From: Pseudomonas sp. LS44
GTDB taxonomy: Bacteria > Pseudomonadota > Gammaproteobacteria > Pseudomonadales > Pseudomonadaceae
NCBI RefSeq assembly: GCF_024730785.1
Contig: NZ_CP102830.1
Coordinates: 124,001-188,000, forward strand
Reading direction: 5' to 3'
Length of the DNA stretch: 64,000 bases
A program made the translations under genes and the position numbers. Every line of letters begins with the position of its first letter. Within the stretch, counting starts at the first letter, position 1. This document shows, piece by piece, positions 45,817 to 54,904 of the stretch. Below the pieces are notes generated by a model that saw nothing but the letters and a program-made list of their open reading frames with translations, did not search any database and was not told the DNA's origin.

Positions 45817-47160
45817 TCAACGCAGGAGGGCGAAGCTCTTGAAGAGGATGCGTATGAGGTCGGCCTGCCCCTTGATACCCAGCTTCGCGTAGATGTTCTT
45901 CGAGTAATTGCGCGCGGCGGTCACCGCGATGCCCATCTGCCCGGCGGCTTCGCTGATGGTCTGGCCGTAGGCCAGCAGCTCGGCCAGTCGGGCTTCCTGA
46001 CGTGTCAGATTCAGCAGCTGGGCTATCAGGTTCGTCGGAGAATCACCCGAGACCTGCTGCATGGCCAGGTTCTCGGTCAGTTCCGAGAGGTGGATGGTCA
46101 CACTCGGCACATGCCGGCCCTGGTAGTAATCGAACAACGGTGCTGGCATCGCCAGCATGCCCAGGAGCACGCCATTCTGGGAACTCAAACGCACCAGTTC
46201 GCCACGGTAGCGCCCGCCTTCCTGCTCCCTGGCCGCGATGGCATTGGCGATCGCCTTCTCCAGTGCACGCTGGACCGTGCGGTCCTGCAGTTGCACGCGA
46301 CCATGGTTCAGCTCGATGCCCTGATGCTTGTCGATTATGGCCCTGGCGGCCTGGTTCACGTAGAGCAACCGGGCATCGCCGTCGAGCAGCAGGCAGCCCA
46401 GGGCCTGATGGTCCAGGCAGCCTTCGTAGATCAGCTTTTCCGCTTCCTGCTGTTTGAGCCTGGCATAGAGCCCGAGGGCGCGGGAGAGGTGGGGCAGCAG
46501 CGCCCTGATCAGCTCCAGATCGCTGGCCGAAAAAGGATGCTCCGGGACAGCCCGCCCGCGGATCACGTCGACCCAGCAGCGCATGCCTCCGGGCTCGGCA
46601 AAGCAGGTCCTGAGACAGCTGGCGAGATTTATAAACTCCATGCGCGCGGCGCACTCCGGTTCCACATCTCGCGGACCGAAGACGATGATATCGCCCGGCG
46701 TCAGCGATTTGGGATTGACCAGCTCGATATGCGAGAAGCGCTCGCGGTAGACCCTTTCCGCCAGCTGCCAGTCCGTGTCGTCGTCCTGCGCGACGGACAT
46801 CACCTGGATATCGTATGGCCGATCATTGAAGTGATGCAGGGTGACCGTGACATTGCTCGCCGCCAGTACATGCCGCAGGCGCTCGGCCAGGCCGGCCCAG
46901 GGCGTGGCTTCGTTCAGCCCCTCATAAACCAGTCCGATCAACTCGGATAGAACAGCGCCACCAGCGCCCGCAGACGGCGTCACTGGGCGCTTCAAGACTG
47001 CCAGGCTGCCGTACGCATTTTGCGCTGGCGCAGCTATGGCCGTGGAGAGGTCGATGTTGTTGATCGGCACCCTGGCGTTCGCGACGGCGAAGGCCAGCGC
47101 ATGAGTCGTGTCTTGCCCGATGTCGGCAACGCTGACTGTGCGGTCTTTGCAGATTGGCAT
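45817..47160 (-). CDS. LuxR-family transcriptional regulator
   Basis: A 447-residue regulator. The C-terminal 60 residues are a LuxR helix-turn-helix (LTRQEARLAELLAYGQTISE, then AAGQMGIAVTAARNYSKNIY and AKLGIKGQADLIRI). The middle (about residues 250-320, including GCLLLDGDARLLYVNQAARA) looks like a PAS fold. No response-regulator receiver or acyl-homoserine-lactone domain is seen. GGAG precedes the ATG at 47160; an earlier ATG would add an unconserved arginine-rich leader. It follows the DUF1329 gene in the same direction but is separated from it by a terminator, so it is probably expressed from its own promoter in 47161-47421. Likely regulator of the island operon. Confidence 0.85.
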   Translation of the reverse strand: MPICKDRTVSVADIGQDTTHALAFAVANARVPINNIDLSTAIAAPAQNAYGSLAVLKRPVTPSAGAGGAVLSELIGLVYEGLNEATPWAGLAERLRHVLAASNVTVTLHHFNDRPYDIQVMSVAQDDDTDWQLAERVYRERFSHIELVNPKSLTPGDIIVFGPRDVEPECAARMEFINLASCLRTCFAEPGGMRCWVDVIRGRAVPEHPFSASDLELIRALLPHLSRALGLYARLKQQEAEKLIYEGCLDHQALGCLLLDGDARLLYVNQAARAIIDKHQGIELNHGRVQLQDRTVQRALEKAIANAIAAREQEGGRYRGELVRLSSQNGVLLGMLAMPAPLFDYYQGRHVPSVTIHLSELTENLAMQQVSGDSPTNLIAQLLNLTRQEARLAELLAYGQTISEAAGQMGIAVTAARNYSKNIYAKLGIKGQADLIRILFKSFALLR

Positions 47161-47421
47161 TGTCGCTCTCCGACGACTCAGGCGTTTTCCACAGGCTGCT
47201 CGCTGGCTAGCCGTCCGCCTGGTGCCGCTCGATGATGTCGCGCTGGCCTGGCCGCCCCCCAGCACTTGATCTGCCGGCCGGGAAGCCGCAAAGCCCCATG
47301 AGCTATGGATTTAACCGAGTCACCAAGGGGCTGGCATCGTCCGATGAGACTAAGAGCCTGCTCTGGTCTCACGAGGTATTGAGCTGACGCTATCAAAATG
47401 CCCCGGCATCGAATGGCGCAC

Positions 47422-47451
47422 AAAAAAGCCGCTCTCCCGAGGGAGAGCGGC
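47422..47451 (-). terminator. Intrinsic terminator of the island operon
   Basis: GCCGCTCTCCC (47428-47438) pairs with GGGAGAGCGGC (47441-47451); read leftward a T-run follows. It lies 67 bp after the stop of the DUF1329 gene. The remainder of 47161-47517 is the upstream region of the LuxR gene with no further gene. Confidence 0.9.
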
Positions 47452-47517
47452 TTCGTTTAGTGCCGGCTGCGAGGGGGCTCAGGGGCGGTCAGCGGGTGCT
47501 GCCTGCCCCTGCAACAC

Positions 47518-48894
47518 TCAACGACCTAGACCGCGAATGGCGTCGGCCGTGTACATGCTGCGATCGAACTTGCCCTCATCCAGCACGGGCCCCTTCTTCG
47601 CTTCGTTGGACATGTTGTACCCCACATACTGACCGGAACTGAGATCGTGATAGAAAGACGTGCCGGTGTGCCAAGCGCTCATGTCGGGGTGGTAGTAGTA
47701 GTTGATGAGGGCAAATTTCCATAGCTGACCCTGAGCGTCGTAGTTATCCGCCATGACACCGCTCCAGGTGTCCTCGTCGATGAACAGGGTCCGCTTGCTG
47801 TACAGGTGGCGATAGCCCTCGCGCAGATCCGCTTCCACAACCCACACGCGACGCAGTTCATAGCGAATCACGTCAGGATTGGGATGGTTCGGCGTGAGAA
47901 TATCGGCGTACTTGACCTCGCTACTGTTGGCCTTGAAGCCGTTGGCGGGAACGTACATCTCACGCTTGCCCAGCAGCTTCCAGTTGTAGCGTTCGGGTGA
48001 ACCGTTGAACAGCGTGTCCTCGTCGAGGATCATGGTGCCGTTGGTGCCGGGCATCGGCTGGTCGAAGCCAAAGCCAGGCGACAGGCGCACGCGGCGAGTT
48101 CCGGGGTTGTAGCCCCAGGCCCGACGGCTGCTGGTCGCGTAGTTGTAAGGCTCGTGGGCGATGGTCATCGCGCCCTTGTCGCGCTCCGGCTTCAGCGTGG
48201 TGTTCCACACCAAAGCCGACCAGCCATCGTCGCTCTTCGGCTCGTGTTTCGGATCGTTGGAGAGGGCCATGCTGCGTATCCAGGTGCTGCCCCAGGCGAT
48301 CTGGCCGTTGGCCTGCACGCTGGCAATGTCGCGGATGCTGTCTTCGGTCCAGGCACGCACCGGCAGCAGGTGGTTCCACAACACTTCCAGGGCAGTCTTG
48401 GGAATCGGGAAAGGAACCTGGCCCAGGCCCTTGATACCCATCCCATCGTTCTCGAGCTCGGCATTCAAGGCGTTGTTCTTGGCGCGATCGCAGACGTAGT
48501 CCGGATAGCGGAAGTCGCGGTGCCCGGGGTAGACGGTGATCTTGTAGGTGTCCGGATAGTGTTTGAGCATGGCCTTCTGGCCGTCGCTCAGGCGTTCGGC
48601 ATATTGATCCACGTTCTGCGCGGTAATCACCAGGATCGGCTTCTCGTTGGCGTAGGGGTCAATCGGCTGGTCACCGGCGTACAGCTTGTGCGGCCAGCCC
48701 GGCACCTCCCCCAAGTATTTGCCGGTGAATTCGGGAATGCTGCCATCCGCGTTGCCAGCACGCTCAGCACCGGTGCAGGTGAGTTCCTTGCCGAGCTTGG
48801 CGGCTTCCTCGGGGCTTACCTTGGCGTGGGCGCTGGCGATCAGGCCTGCATTGAGCGCCAGCACTACGGCTAGCACAGCACCTTTGTTATTCAT
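47518..48894 (-). CDS. DUF1329 family exported protein (island copy)
   Basis: A 458-residue protein with a signal peptide (AVLAVVLALNAGLIASAHA, residues 5-23). Conserved blocks are LGKELTCTGAERAGNADGSI, SDGQKAMLKHYPDTYKITVY, TRRVRLSPGFGFDQPMPGTN and KREMYVPANGFKANS. The block with GQRRVRRAP in the other two copies reads GTRRVRLSP here, so this is the most diverged of the three. GGAG precedes the ATG. It lies 86 bp after a DUF1302 gene, reversing the order relative to its neighbours only through strand. Last gene of the island operon before the terminator. Confidence 0.86.
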   Translation of the reverse strand: MNNKGAVLAVVLALNAGLIASAHAKVSPEEAAKLGKELTCTGAERAGNADGSIPEFTGKYLGEVPGWPHKLYAGDQPIDPYANEKPILVITAQNVDQYAERLSDGQKAMLKHYPDTYKITVYPGHRDFRYPDYVCDRAKNNALNAELENDGMGIKGLGQVPFPIPKTALEVLWNHLLPVRAWTEDSIRDIASVQANGQIAWGSTWIRSMALSNDPKHEPKSDDGWSALVWNTTLKPERDKGAMTIAHEPYNYATSSRRAWGYNPGTRRVRLSPGFGFDQPMPGTNGTMILDEDTLFNGSPERYNWKLLGKREMYVPANGFKANSSEVKYADILTPNHPNPDVIRYELRRVWVVEADLREGYRHLYSKRTLFIDEDTWSGVMADNYDAQGQLWKFALINYYYHPDMSAWHTGTSFYHDLSSGQYVGYNMSNEAKKGPVLDEGKFDRSMYTADAIRGLGR

Positions 48895-48980
48895 TGTTGT
48901 TGGTCTCCGATGCGGTGGTCCGGCTTGCTGCCGGAATCTATGTTTCCCAGGCCAGGCAGCAGACACTGCCCGGCTGAACC

Positions 48981-50573
48981 TTACAGTGAGTACTTAACCG
49001 ACAGCGTCGCATAGTCCCGGTCGGCCAGTTGGCGCTTGATCGGGTCAGCCTCGCCGAGGAAGGCGTTGTAGGCCAGTTCGACCTGCAGGTTGCCCAGGTA
49101 CTTGAAGCTGGTGCCGACGCTCAGGCGGCGGTCACCCTGGGCACCCGAGATGGCGCCAGACATGGGAGTCGAGCCTTCCAGGACCTGGGAGAAGCGAATC
49201 GGCACGTCGAGGTCCCAGGCCGTGACCACACCCGGATAGGAGAAAATCGCAACGGCCGAATAAGCCGTGGAGGTCTGGCTCTGCCATTCGCTTTCATTCT
49301 TGAAGGAGAAGTCATCGAAGCCGTTGACGTCCTCCACGCTGTCGGCACGAACGTGAACGATCTCGCCGAGCAGGGTAGTCTGGCTGGCCCACGGACGGTC
49401 GCCGAGGATGCGCATGAAGGACAGCTGCATCTGCTGGCCCTTGCCCTTGGCCGCAGTCGGGCCATCAGGCGTAGTCACCTGGATCGGAGCGCCATCGCGA
49501 TACGACCACTCGCCGCTCACCTGGGTATCGCCGAGCTTGGTGGTGAAGCTCGCGCCGGTGAGGTGGATGTCCTCGAAGTAGTTGACCTGGTAGCCCAACG
49601 GACCGGTCGGCGGGAAGATGATCTCGATACCGGACGGGTTACGGTCATGGTAGTTGATGCGGAACAGCGACAGCTCCAGATCCCCAATTGGCCGGTAACG
49701 CAACTGGAGGCCCCACTGCCCGCTCGAGCGCGGCTCATCGGTATCCGCGTAGGGAATGTCGAAGAATCCCGTCTTCAGAACCTCCCGTCCCGGCCCGATG
49801 ATGTCGACGGTGGAGAGATAGCTGCCTACCGGCGGCAGTTCGTTGCCAGTCCACTCGTACTGGACATAGCTGCCCAGGCTGAACGTCTCATTGATGGTCC
49901 ACTGGGCGGATACCTGGCCCACGGGCAGCAGCACGTCCTTGGTTTCCACGCCCGGCAGCGAGGACTTGACCACGTCGACCGGCATCTGGGCACCAGATAC
50001 GCCTGGGAAGAGCAGGCTATCGCCCCAGGCAAGCACGTGCTCACCAGCCTTGGCGTCGATGCGCTGCCCGCCCTCGGTGACCCAGCCCTTGAAGACATAG
50101 GCGTCCAGGATGCGGCTACGACCGCCGGCATAGTGTTTCGTATCGCTGGTGAACTCGTTGAAATCACCGGACTTGTTCACGGTATCAGGCGAATCGTTAT
50201 CGTTGCTGCCGTGGTAGACAGCGTCATAGAAGGTGGAGCCGCGCAGCACTGCACCATAGTCGTCCTTGCGCAGGATCAGCTCGCCGAGGGCCCCCACGCT
50301 GTTGTTGACCAGCGAGCCTTTGTCGAAGTTGCGGTCACCGTCATCGCTGTTGAGCTGATCAGGAGCGATCAGGGCACTGGCCTGGTCCTCCGTGCGTACG
50401 CCCATGCCGTAGTTACCGGTGATGGCCCAGTCGAGAGTGGCGCCATTTTCGAACTCGATGGTTTCTCCCGCCTGCGCCGGCCCATTGGCCAAGGCAATGG
50501 CAGCCACCAGCCCCATGAGCGGAAAGCGTTGGGCAAACAGAGCCCTGCGAAGCAGATTGTTCTTATTGTTCAT
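48981..50573 (-). CDS. DUF1302 family outer-membrane protein (island copy)
   Basis: A 530-residue protein with an N-terminal MNNKNNLLRRALFAQRF basic region, a signal peptide ending near residue 35 (NGPAQA) and a C-terminal barrel strand DYATLSVKYSL. DUF1302 core motifs include GATLDWAITGNYGMGVRTED, RIDAKAGEHVLAWGDSLLFP and LQLRYRPIGDLELSLFRINY. AGGAG precedes the ATG. About 50 residues shorter than the cassette copy. It is presumed to act in the outer membrane with the DUF1329 protein, as a pore or transfer factor for a hydrophobic compound. Confidence 0.86.
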   Translation of the reverse strand: MNNKNNLLRRALFAQRFPLMGLVAAIALANGPAQAGETIEFENGATLDWAITGNYGMGVRTEDQASALIAPDQLNSDDGDRNFDKGSLVNNSVGALGELILRKDDYGAVLRGSTFYDAVYHGSNDNDSPDTVNKSGDFNEFTSDTKHYAGGRSRILDAYVFKGWVTEGGQRIDAKAGEHVLAWGDSLLFPGVSGAQMPVDVVKSSLPGVETKDVLLPVGQVSAQWTINETFSLGSYVQYEWTGNELPPVGSYLSTVDIIGPGREVLKTGFFDIPYADTDEPRSSGQWGLQLRYRPIGDLELSLFRINYHDRNPSGIEIIFPPTGPLGYQVNYFEDIHLTGASFTTKLGDTQVSGEWSYRDGAPIQVTTPDGPTAAKGKGQQMQLSFMRILGDRPWASQTTLLGEIVHVRADSVEDVNGFDDFSFKNESEWQSQTSTAYSAVAIFSYPGVVTAWDLDVPIRFSQVLEGSTPMSGAISGAQGDRRLSVGTSFKYLGNLQVELAYNAFLGEADPIKRQLADRDYATLSVKYSL

Positions 50574-50674
50574 GCTGCTTGTCTCCTAATGTTGGCCATC
50601 TGGCCGCGTCGAATTTCCAAACATCATCTGGCCTCTGCTGCATCACCCCGGCACGCTGCTGGGCGGCGCCACCA

Positions 50675-51865
50675 TCAGGCGTGCAGGTGGCGCTTGACCT
50701 GGTTTTCGGTGCTGATGAAGGTGGCGCCGCTCTCGCAGGCGAAGGCGTGCACGTAGGCTTCGGCATCCAGGCAGACCTCGGGGGCCAGCAGGCCCTGGCC
50801 GGATACCTGGCCGGCCAGGTATGCCTCGATGACCAGTCGCGCACAGGTCGGCGTCGGGTCGGCGGTGCTGTTCTCGCTCCGCGTGCGCGGCAGATTGATG
50901 TGGTACTCGAGCACGTTGCGGATTTCGGCGCCGTTGCGCTCACCCACCACCTCCACGCGGGTGGCGACGGCCCAAGGCTCATCCGAGATGTCCACGGTCA
51001 GGCTCTTGCGACCGGCTTCGCTGGCCAGGTGATGGGTCAGGAACTTGAGCGGCGAGATGCCAAGGCCCTCGATCACCTCGGAACTGCCCAGCCCCAGGTC
51101 GAGCAGGGAGCGCCACACTTGCGAGCCGGCTTCGGGGAAGAAGGCGATCCGATTGGTCACCTGATCCAGACCCTTGATGAAGTGCGGCAGGGTGACCGTT
51201 TCGCCATGGCCGATGAAGAACGACGGATAGGCCTTGAACGGCGCGCTATAGGGCACTTCGAGCCGACCGCCCCAGCCCGGCATCTGGCGGTACTCGCCGT
51301 CGATGAACTGCAGCACCTCGCCAGCGGTGATATGCACCATGTGGTCGACGACCGCCGGCGACAGGGCCTCCGGCATGAAGGGCACGGCGGTGGCTAGATG
51401 GATTTCACGCACCTTGTCGAGGCGATCGGCGAGCAGTTTGGCCATGACGTTGGTCAGCCCCGGCGTCGAGCCGCAACCGATGACCAGCTTGATCCCCGCT
51501 TCCAGCGCACGCTGATTCCAGGACGGATCGAGGAACAGCTTCTCCGCCACATCGTGATCGTCGTTGATGTCGATGTAGTCGACCCGCGCCCGCAGCGCAG
51601 CCTCGATGACCGGAACGGCGCTGCGGTAGAACGGTCCTACGGCGTTGAACACCAGATCGACGCCGTCGAGCAACTCGTCCAGGCGGGCGGCGTCGTGCAC
51701 GTCGACGCGCACGCCGCGAACCCGCGGCCCCAGTTCGGCAGCGAGCTTCTCGGCGTTGTCCTGATCGAGGTCGGCGACCACGCATTCCAGCTCGGGGTGG
51801 CGCGGTACCAGCTGCCGCGCCACGTTGGCGCCTACGTTGCCGCATCCCAATAGCAAGACTCTCAT
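50675..51865 (-). CDS. Saccharopine dehydrogenase family oxidoreductase
   Basis: A 396-residue NAD(P)-dependent enzyme. The Rossmann loop MRVLLLGCGNVGANVARQLV is at the N-terminus; DLVFNAVGPFYRSAVPVIEA and VIGCGSTPGLTNVMAKLLAD are typical of this family. Members include saccharopine and lysine dehydrogenases and carboxynorspermidine synthases, so the substrate cannot be fixed. AAGGA precedes the ATG at 51865. It lies between a FAD oxidase gene (67 bp upstream) and the DUF1302 gene (101 bp downstream), in one leftward operon. A role in amine or amino-acid conversion is likely. Confidence 0.82.
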   Translation of the reverse strand: MRVLLLGCGNVGANVARQLVPRHPELECVVADLDQDNAEKLAAELGPRVRGVRVDVHDAARLDELLDGVDLVFNAVGPFYRSAVPVIEAALRARVDYIDINDDHDVAEKLFLDPSWNQRALEAGIKLVIGCGSTPGLTNVMAKLLADRLDKVREIHLATAVPFMPEALSPAVVDHMVHITAGEVLQFIDGEYRQMPGWGGRLEVPYSAPFKAYPSFFIGHGETVTLPHFIKGLDQVTNRIAFFPEAGSQVWRSLLDLGLGSSEVIEGLGISPLKFLTHHLASEAGRKSLTVDISDEPWAVATRVEVVGERNGAEIRNVLEYHINLPRTRSENSTADPTPTCARLVIEAYLAGQVSGQGLLAPEVCLDAEAYVHAFACESGATFISTENQVKRHLHA

Positions 51866-51932
51866 TCTTTCTTCCTTTATCCGGTTGTTCTTCTACAAAG
51901 CGTTTAGCCTGCGGGCCACGCCCGCTCGGGCA

Positions 51933-53336
51933 TCAGATGCGATTGAACTTGTCAGCCAGCCTCGCCAGGGGAATCAGTACGCGGCGGATCTTGGTTTCGT
52001 ACAGGCTGGGGCATTGCACGGCCTTGGGGGTTTCCAGCGGGAGCAGGCAGTCGTCCGGGCGGTCGCGGACCAGCGCATCAGCCAGATTGATGCCCATCAT
52101 CGGTCCCATGAGATTGCCCCAGGAGCCGAAATTGTTCAGGGCCAGCACGCCATCGGCGAGCTGGTACAACTTCGGGTAGGAGTCCTCGTAGACCGCGGAC
52201 GAATTGGCGGTCATGCCCGTCCAGTAGGACTCCAGCTCGATGGGCAGGTCGCGCAGTTGCGGGAAGGTGCGGCGCAGGTAACGCAGCAAGTAGGCGAAAT
52301 AATCCGTTGCCCGCTGCGCGCGGCCGACCCCCGGAATGGTCGCCGTGATGAGTCGATTGCGACCGTCGATGACCAGCGGATACAGCCCACCCGGATGCTG
52401 CGTGATGGCGACCCGGGCCGGGTTGACGATATCCAGCACCGCCTGCGGCAGCGGCCGCGTCGCCATACCGCAGGACACCAGCGGGTACTGGGTGCGGTTC
52501 AGCTCCGGGAAGAAGGCATTGCCGGCGTGCCCGTTGGTACACATCACCACCCGCTGCGCACGCACGCTGCCGATGGCCGTGCGCACGCGCCAGGACGACC
52601 CGCTCCGTTCGCAACCCACGACGCAGGAGTTGCCGTGCACCTTGGCGCCCAGGCGGACGGCGGTGGCGATCATGCCGTTGGTAAAGAGAAAGGGATTGAC
52701 TCGCCCGCCTTCGCGCCAGTGGACGCCGTAGCTGTAGGTGCTGGTGCCGAGCAGCTCCTTGAGGCGCTCCGCACCGACCAGGTCCACGTCGTAACCGAAG
52801 GCCTTCCACTTCTTCACCTTGTCGTCGAGCGCGGCGTGCCTCTGGAAAGCCGCGGCGACCATGCCGGACTTGACCGCATCGGCCTCCAGGCCATGTTTGC
52901 GCGACAGATCGAAGACCACGTCGCGGTTCTCGATGAAGTACTCGGTAAAACGCCGCCCGCCATCGGCATGGGCGCGCAGAGGATCGAGCGAACCCAGGTA
53001 AGGCTGCACATGCCCGGCGTTGCGGCCAGAGGCGCCACTGGCCGGCTGATCGGCCTCCAGCACCACCACCCGCACACCGCTTTCGGCCAGACGCAAGGCC
53101 AGCGAAGACCCGGCCAGCCCGGCGCCGACGACCACCACATCCGCCTCGATGTCCTCATCCAGTGCCGGGTAGGCCGGGATTTCCCGTGGCAGTGGCCAAC
53201 CGCTGAAGCGAATGGGCACCAGCCCCGACTCGTACGCATCCGCTACCGGGAAGACGGGAACCTGTCCCGCCACTGCACTCCGATCCTCTCGCCCACTCAC
53301 CGCTGCCTCCTCGAATTCACTGCCAAGCCCTCGCAT
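51933..53336 (-). CDS. DadA/DAO-family FAD-dependent oxidoreductase
   Basis: A 467-residue flavoprotein. VVVVGAGLAGSSLALRLAES is the dinucleotide-binding loop, followed by VVVLEADQPASGASGRNAGH. The C-terminal part has NLMGPMMGINLADALV, as in D-amino-acid and gamma-glutamylputrescine oxidases. It should oxidise a C-N bond of an amino acid or amine. The start is uncertain: ATG 53336 has only a weak ribosome site, and GTG 53375 is possible. First gene of the leftward island operon, divergent from the MFS gene across a region with a dyad. Confidence 0.82.
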   Translation of the reverse strand: MRGLGSEFEEAAVSGREDRSAVAGQVPVFPVADAYESGLVPIRFSGWPLPREIPAYPALDEDIEADVVVVGAGLAGSSLALRLAESGVRVVVLEADQPASGASGRNAGHVQPYLGSLDPLRAHADGGRRFTEYFIENRDVVFDLSRKHGLEADAVKSGMVAAAFQRHAALDDKVKKWKAFGYDVDLVGAERLKELLGTSTYSYGVHWREGGRVNPFLFTNGMIATAVRLGAKVHGNSCVVGCERSGSSWRVRTAIGSVRAQRVVMCTNGHAGNAFFPELNRTQYPLVSCGMATRPLPQAVLDIVNPARVAITQHPGGLYPLVIDGRNRLITATIPGVGRAQRATDYFAYLLRYLRRTFPQLRDLPIELESYWTGMTANSSAVYEDSYPKLYQLADGVLALNNFGSWGNLMGPMMGINLADALVRDRPDDCLLPLETPKAVQCPSLYETKIRRVLIPLARLADKFNRI

Positions 53337-53420
53337 CGAACTGCTCGAGGCTGAACGGGATATCTCCGCCACCACCTGCCACAGCGGTTTCGATCCTATT
53401 GGGGAGGCAAATCAGCGCTC

Positions 53421-53438
53421 CAGTGCCAAATGGCACTG
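53421..53438. promoter_or_regulatory. Candidate operator in the oxidase-MFS divergent region
   Basis: CAGTGCC-AAAT-GGCACTG is a perfect 7-bp inverted repeat around 4 bases, centred between the divergent FAD oxidase and MFS genes. An 18-bp dyad of this size suits a dimeric regulator such as the island LuxR-type protein; binding is not shown. Confidence 0.5.
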
Positions 53439-53509
53439 CTGGGGGCGAGCGGCCTCTGGTTAGACTCCGGACCAGACATCCCACCCCGTCACCTTCAGAG
53501 AGACTCAGC

Positions 53510-54799
53510 ATGGCGCGTATGCAACAGACGGCAGCAGCGCTGGACAGCGCAACGTTCGAGGACCGCGCCGGCCCTCATGCAGCGGTTCCGGCCCAGCCCG
53601 ACCAGCGCCAGGGGTGGACCCTGGTCCTTGGCCTGGCCGTGGTGCTGTGCGTCACCTTCGGCACCACCATCAGCGCCCTCGGCCTGTTCACCCTGCCGAT
53701 TACCACGGATCTGCAGTGCACCAACGAACAGGCCGCACTCCTCGCCGCCGCCTTCATGCTCTGCATGACCCTGGCCATGCCCCTGGCGGGCTGGCTGCTC
53801 GACCGCATTGCGCCGCGCCCGGTGATGGCCGCAGGCAGCGCCCTCACGGTGCTGGGCTACCTGCTCGCCGCCAGCAGCCCGGACATCGGCCGGCTGACCC
53901 TGGCCCTGGCGCTGGCAGGCCTCGGCGTCGGCGCCTCGACCTATGTTCCGGCCATTACCCTGGCCTCGCACTGGATAGCGCCGAGCCGGCGCGGCCTGGC
54001 CTTTGGCATCCTGCTCGCCGGCGCCTCGATGGGCGGCATAATCTTTCCCAACCTGCTCACCCACCTTATCGGCCTGCTCGGCTGGCGCAGCGTCATGCAA
54101 GCCATCGCCGGCCTGATCCTGCTGGTTTGCGTGCCCTTGCTGCTGTGGCTGGCGCGCTTGCCGGCGGTCCCGGCCACCGCGGGCCATGGCGTGACGACCC
54201 CGCTCAGTGGTCACGCTATCGGCCAGGCCCTGCGCATGCCCCGCTACTGGGTGTGGGTCGCCATGCAGCTGCTGCTGACCATGAGCGGCCTCGGTATCTT
54301 CATCGCGCTGGTTTCCTATCTGGTATCAGCCGGCTACTCGGCGCAGGCCGCCGCCAGCTGGTATGCCGGAGTGGGCGTCGCGTCGCTGCTGGGCAATTTC
54401 CTGTTCGGGGCCGCGAGCCAGCGCTGGAGCGCAAGGACCATCCTGCTGCTCGGCAACGCCATCGGCACCGCCGGCATCCTCTGCCTGCTGGCCGCACAGC
54501 ATCCGGCATTTGGCCTGGCGGCGGTCGCGCTGTTTGTCCTGAGCTGGGGCGCCACTTTCAACCTGGTCAACCAGCTCGCGCCGCTGTTCCTGGCGGAGTC
54601 CGTGGGACAGCGCAACTTCGGCAGCCTGCTCGGCATCGGCAACCTGATCGGCGGGCTCGGTGCGGCGCTCGGTCCGGCAGCTGTCGGCTACCTGGTCGAC
54701 GCCAACGGCAGCTATACCACTGCCCTGCTGCTCTGTGCGGCCCTGGCGGCCGTGGCAACTCTGCCAATCGCCATGCAGCCACGGTCCCACGCCGCCTAG
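53510..54799 (+). CDS. MFS transporter, monocarboxylate/OxlT-like
   Basis: A 429-residue major facilitator protein with twelve membrane segments after a hydrophilic N-terminus of about 30 residues. GWTLVLGLAVVLCVTFGTTI is the first segment; the loop-2 motif GWLLDRIAPRPVMAAGSALT and VSYLVSAGYSAQAAASWYAG follow. It resembles organic-anion and monocarboxylate porters. The ATG at 53510 has AGAGAG upstream; the longer frame from 53399 crosses the putative operator. It is divergent from the island operon and probably imports its substrate or exports its product. It is followed by the hsdR remnant. Confidence 0.85.
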   Translation: MARMQQTAAALDSATFEDRAGPHAAVPAQPDQRQGWTLVLGLAVVLCVTFGTTISALGLFTLPITTDLQCTNEQAALLAAAFMLCMTLAMPLAGWLLDRIAPRPVMAAGSALTVLGYLLAASSPDIGRLTLALALAGLGVGASTYVPAITLASHWIAPSRRGLAFGILLAGASMGGIIFPNLLTHLIGLLGWRSVMQAIAGLILLVCVPLLLWLARLPAVPATAGHGVTTPLSGHAIGQALRMPRYWVWVAMQLLLTMSGLGIFIALVSYLVSAGYSAQAAASWYAGVGVASLLGNFLFGAASQRWSARTILLLGNAIGTAGILCLLAAQHPAFGLAAVALFVLSWGATFNLVNQLAPLFLAESVGQRNFGSLLGIGNLIGGLGAALGPAAVGYLVDANGSYTTALLLCAALAAVATLPIAMQPRSHAA

Positions 54800-54904
54800 G
54801 GTCTGTTGCCGATTCGCTCCGGCTGCGACGGACCTGATTTTGTGCGGGGCAAGGCGCGAGGAGTGCGGATTGGTCGACTGCGCGGCCAGTGCGCGCAGTT
54901 GTGA

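Noticed and set aside
49029..50756. 575-codon plus-strand frame opposite the island DUF1302 gene
   Set aside because: The minus strand encodes a signal peptide and a beta-barrel end; the plus-strand frame has no domain.
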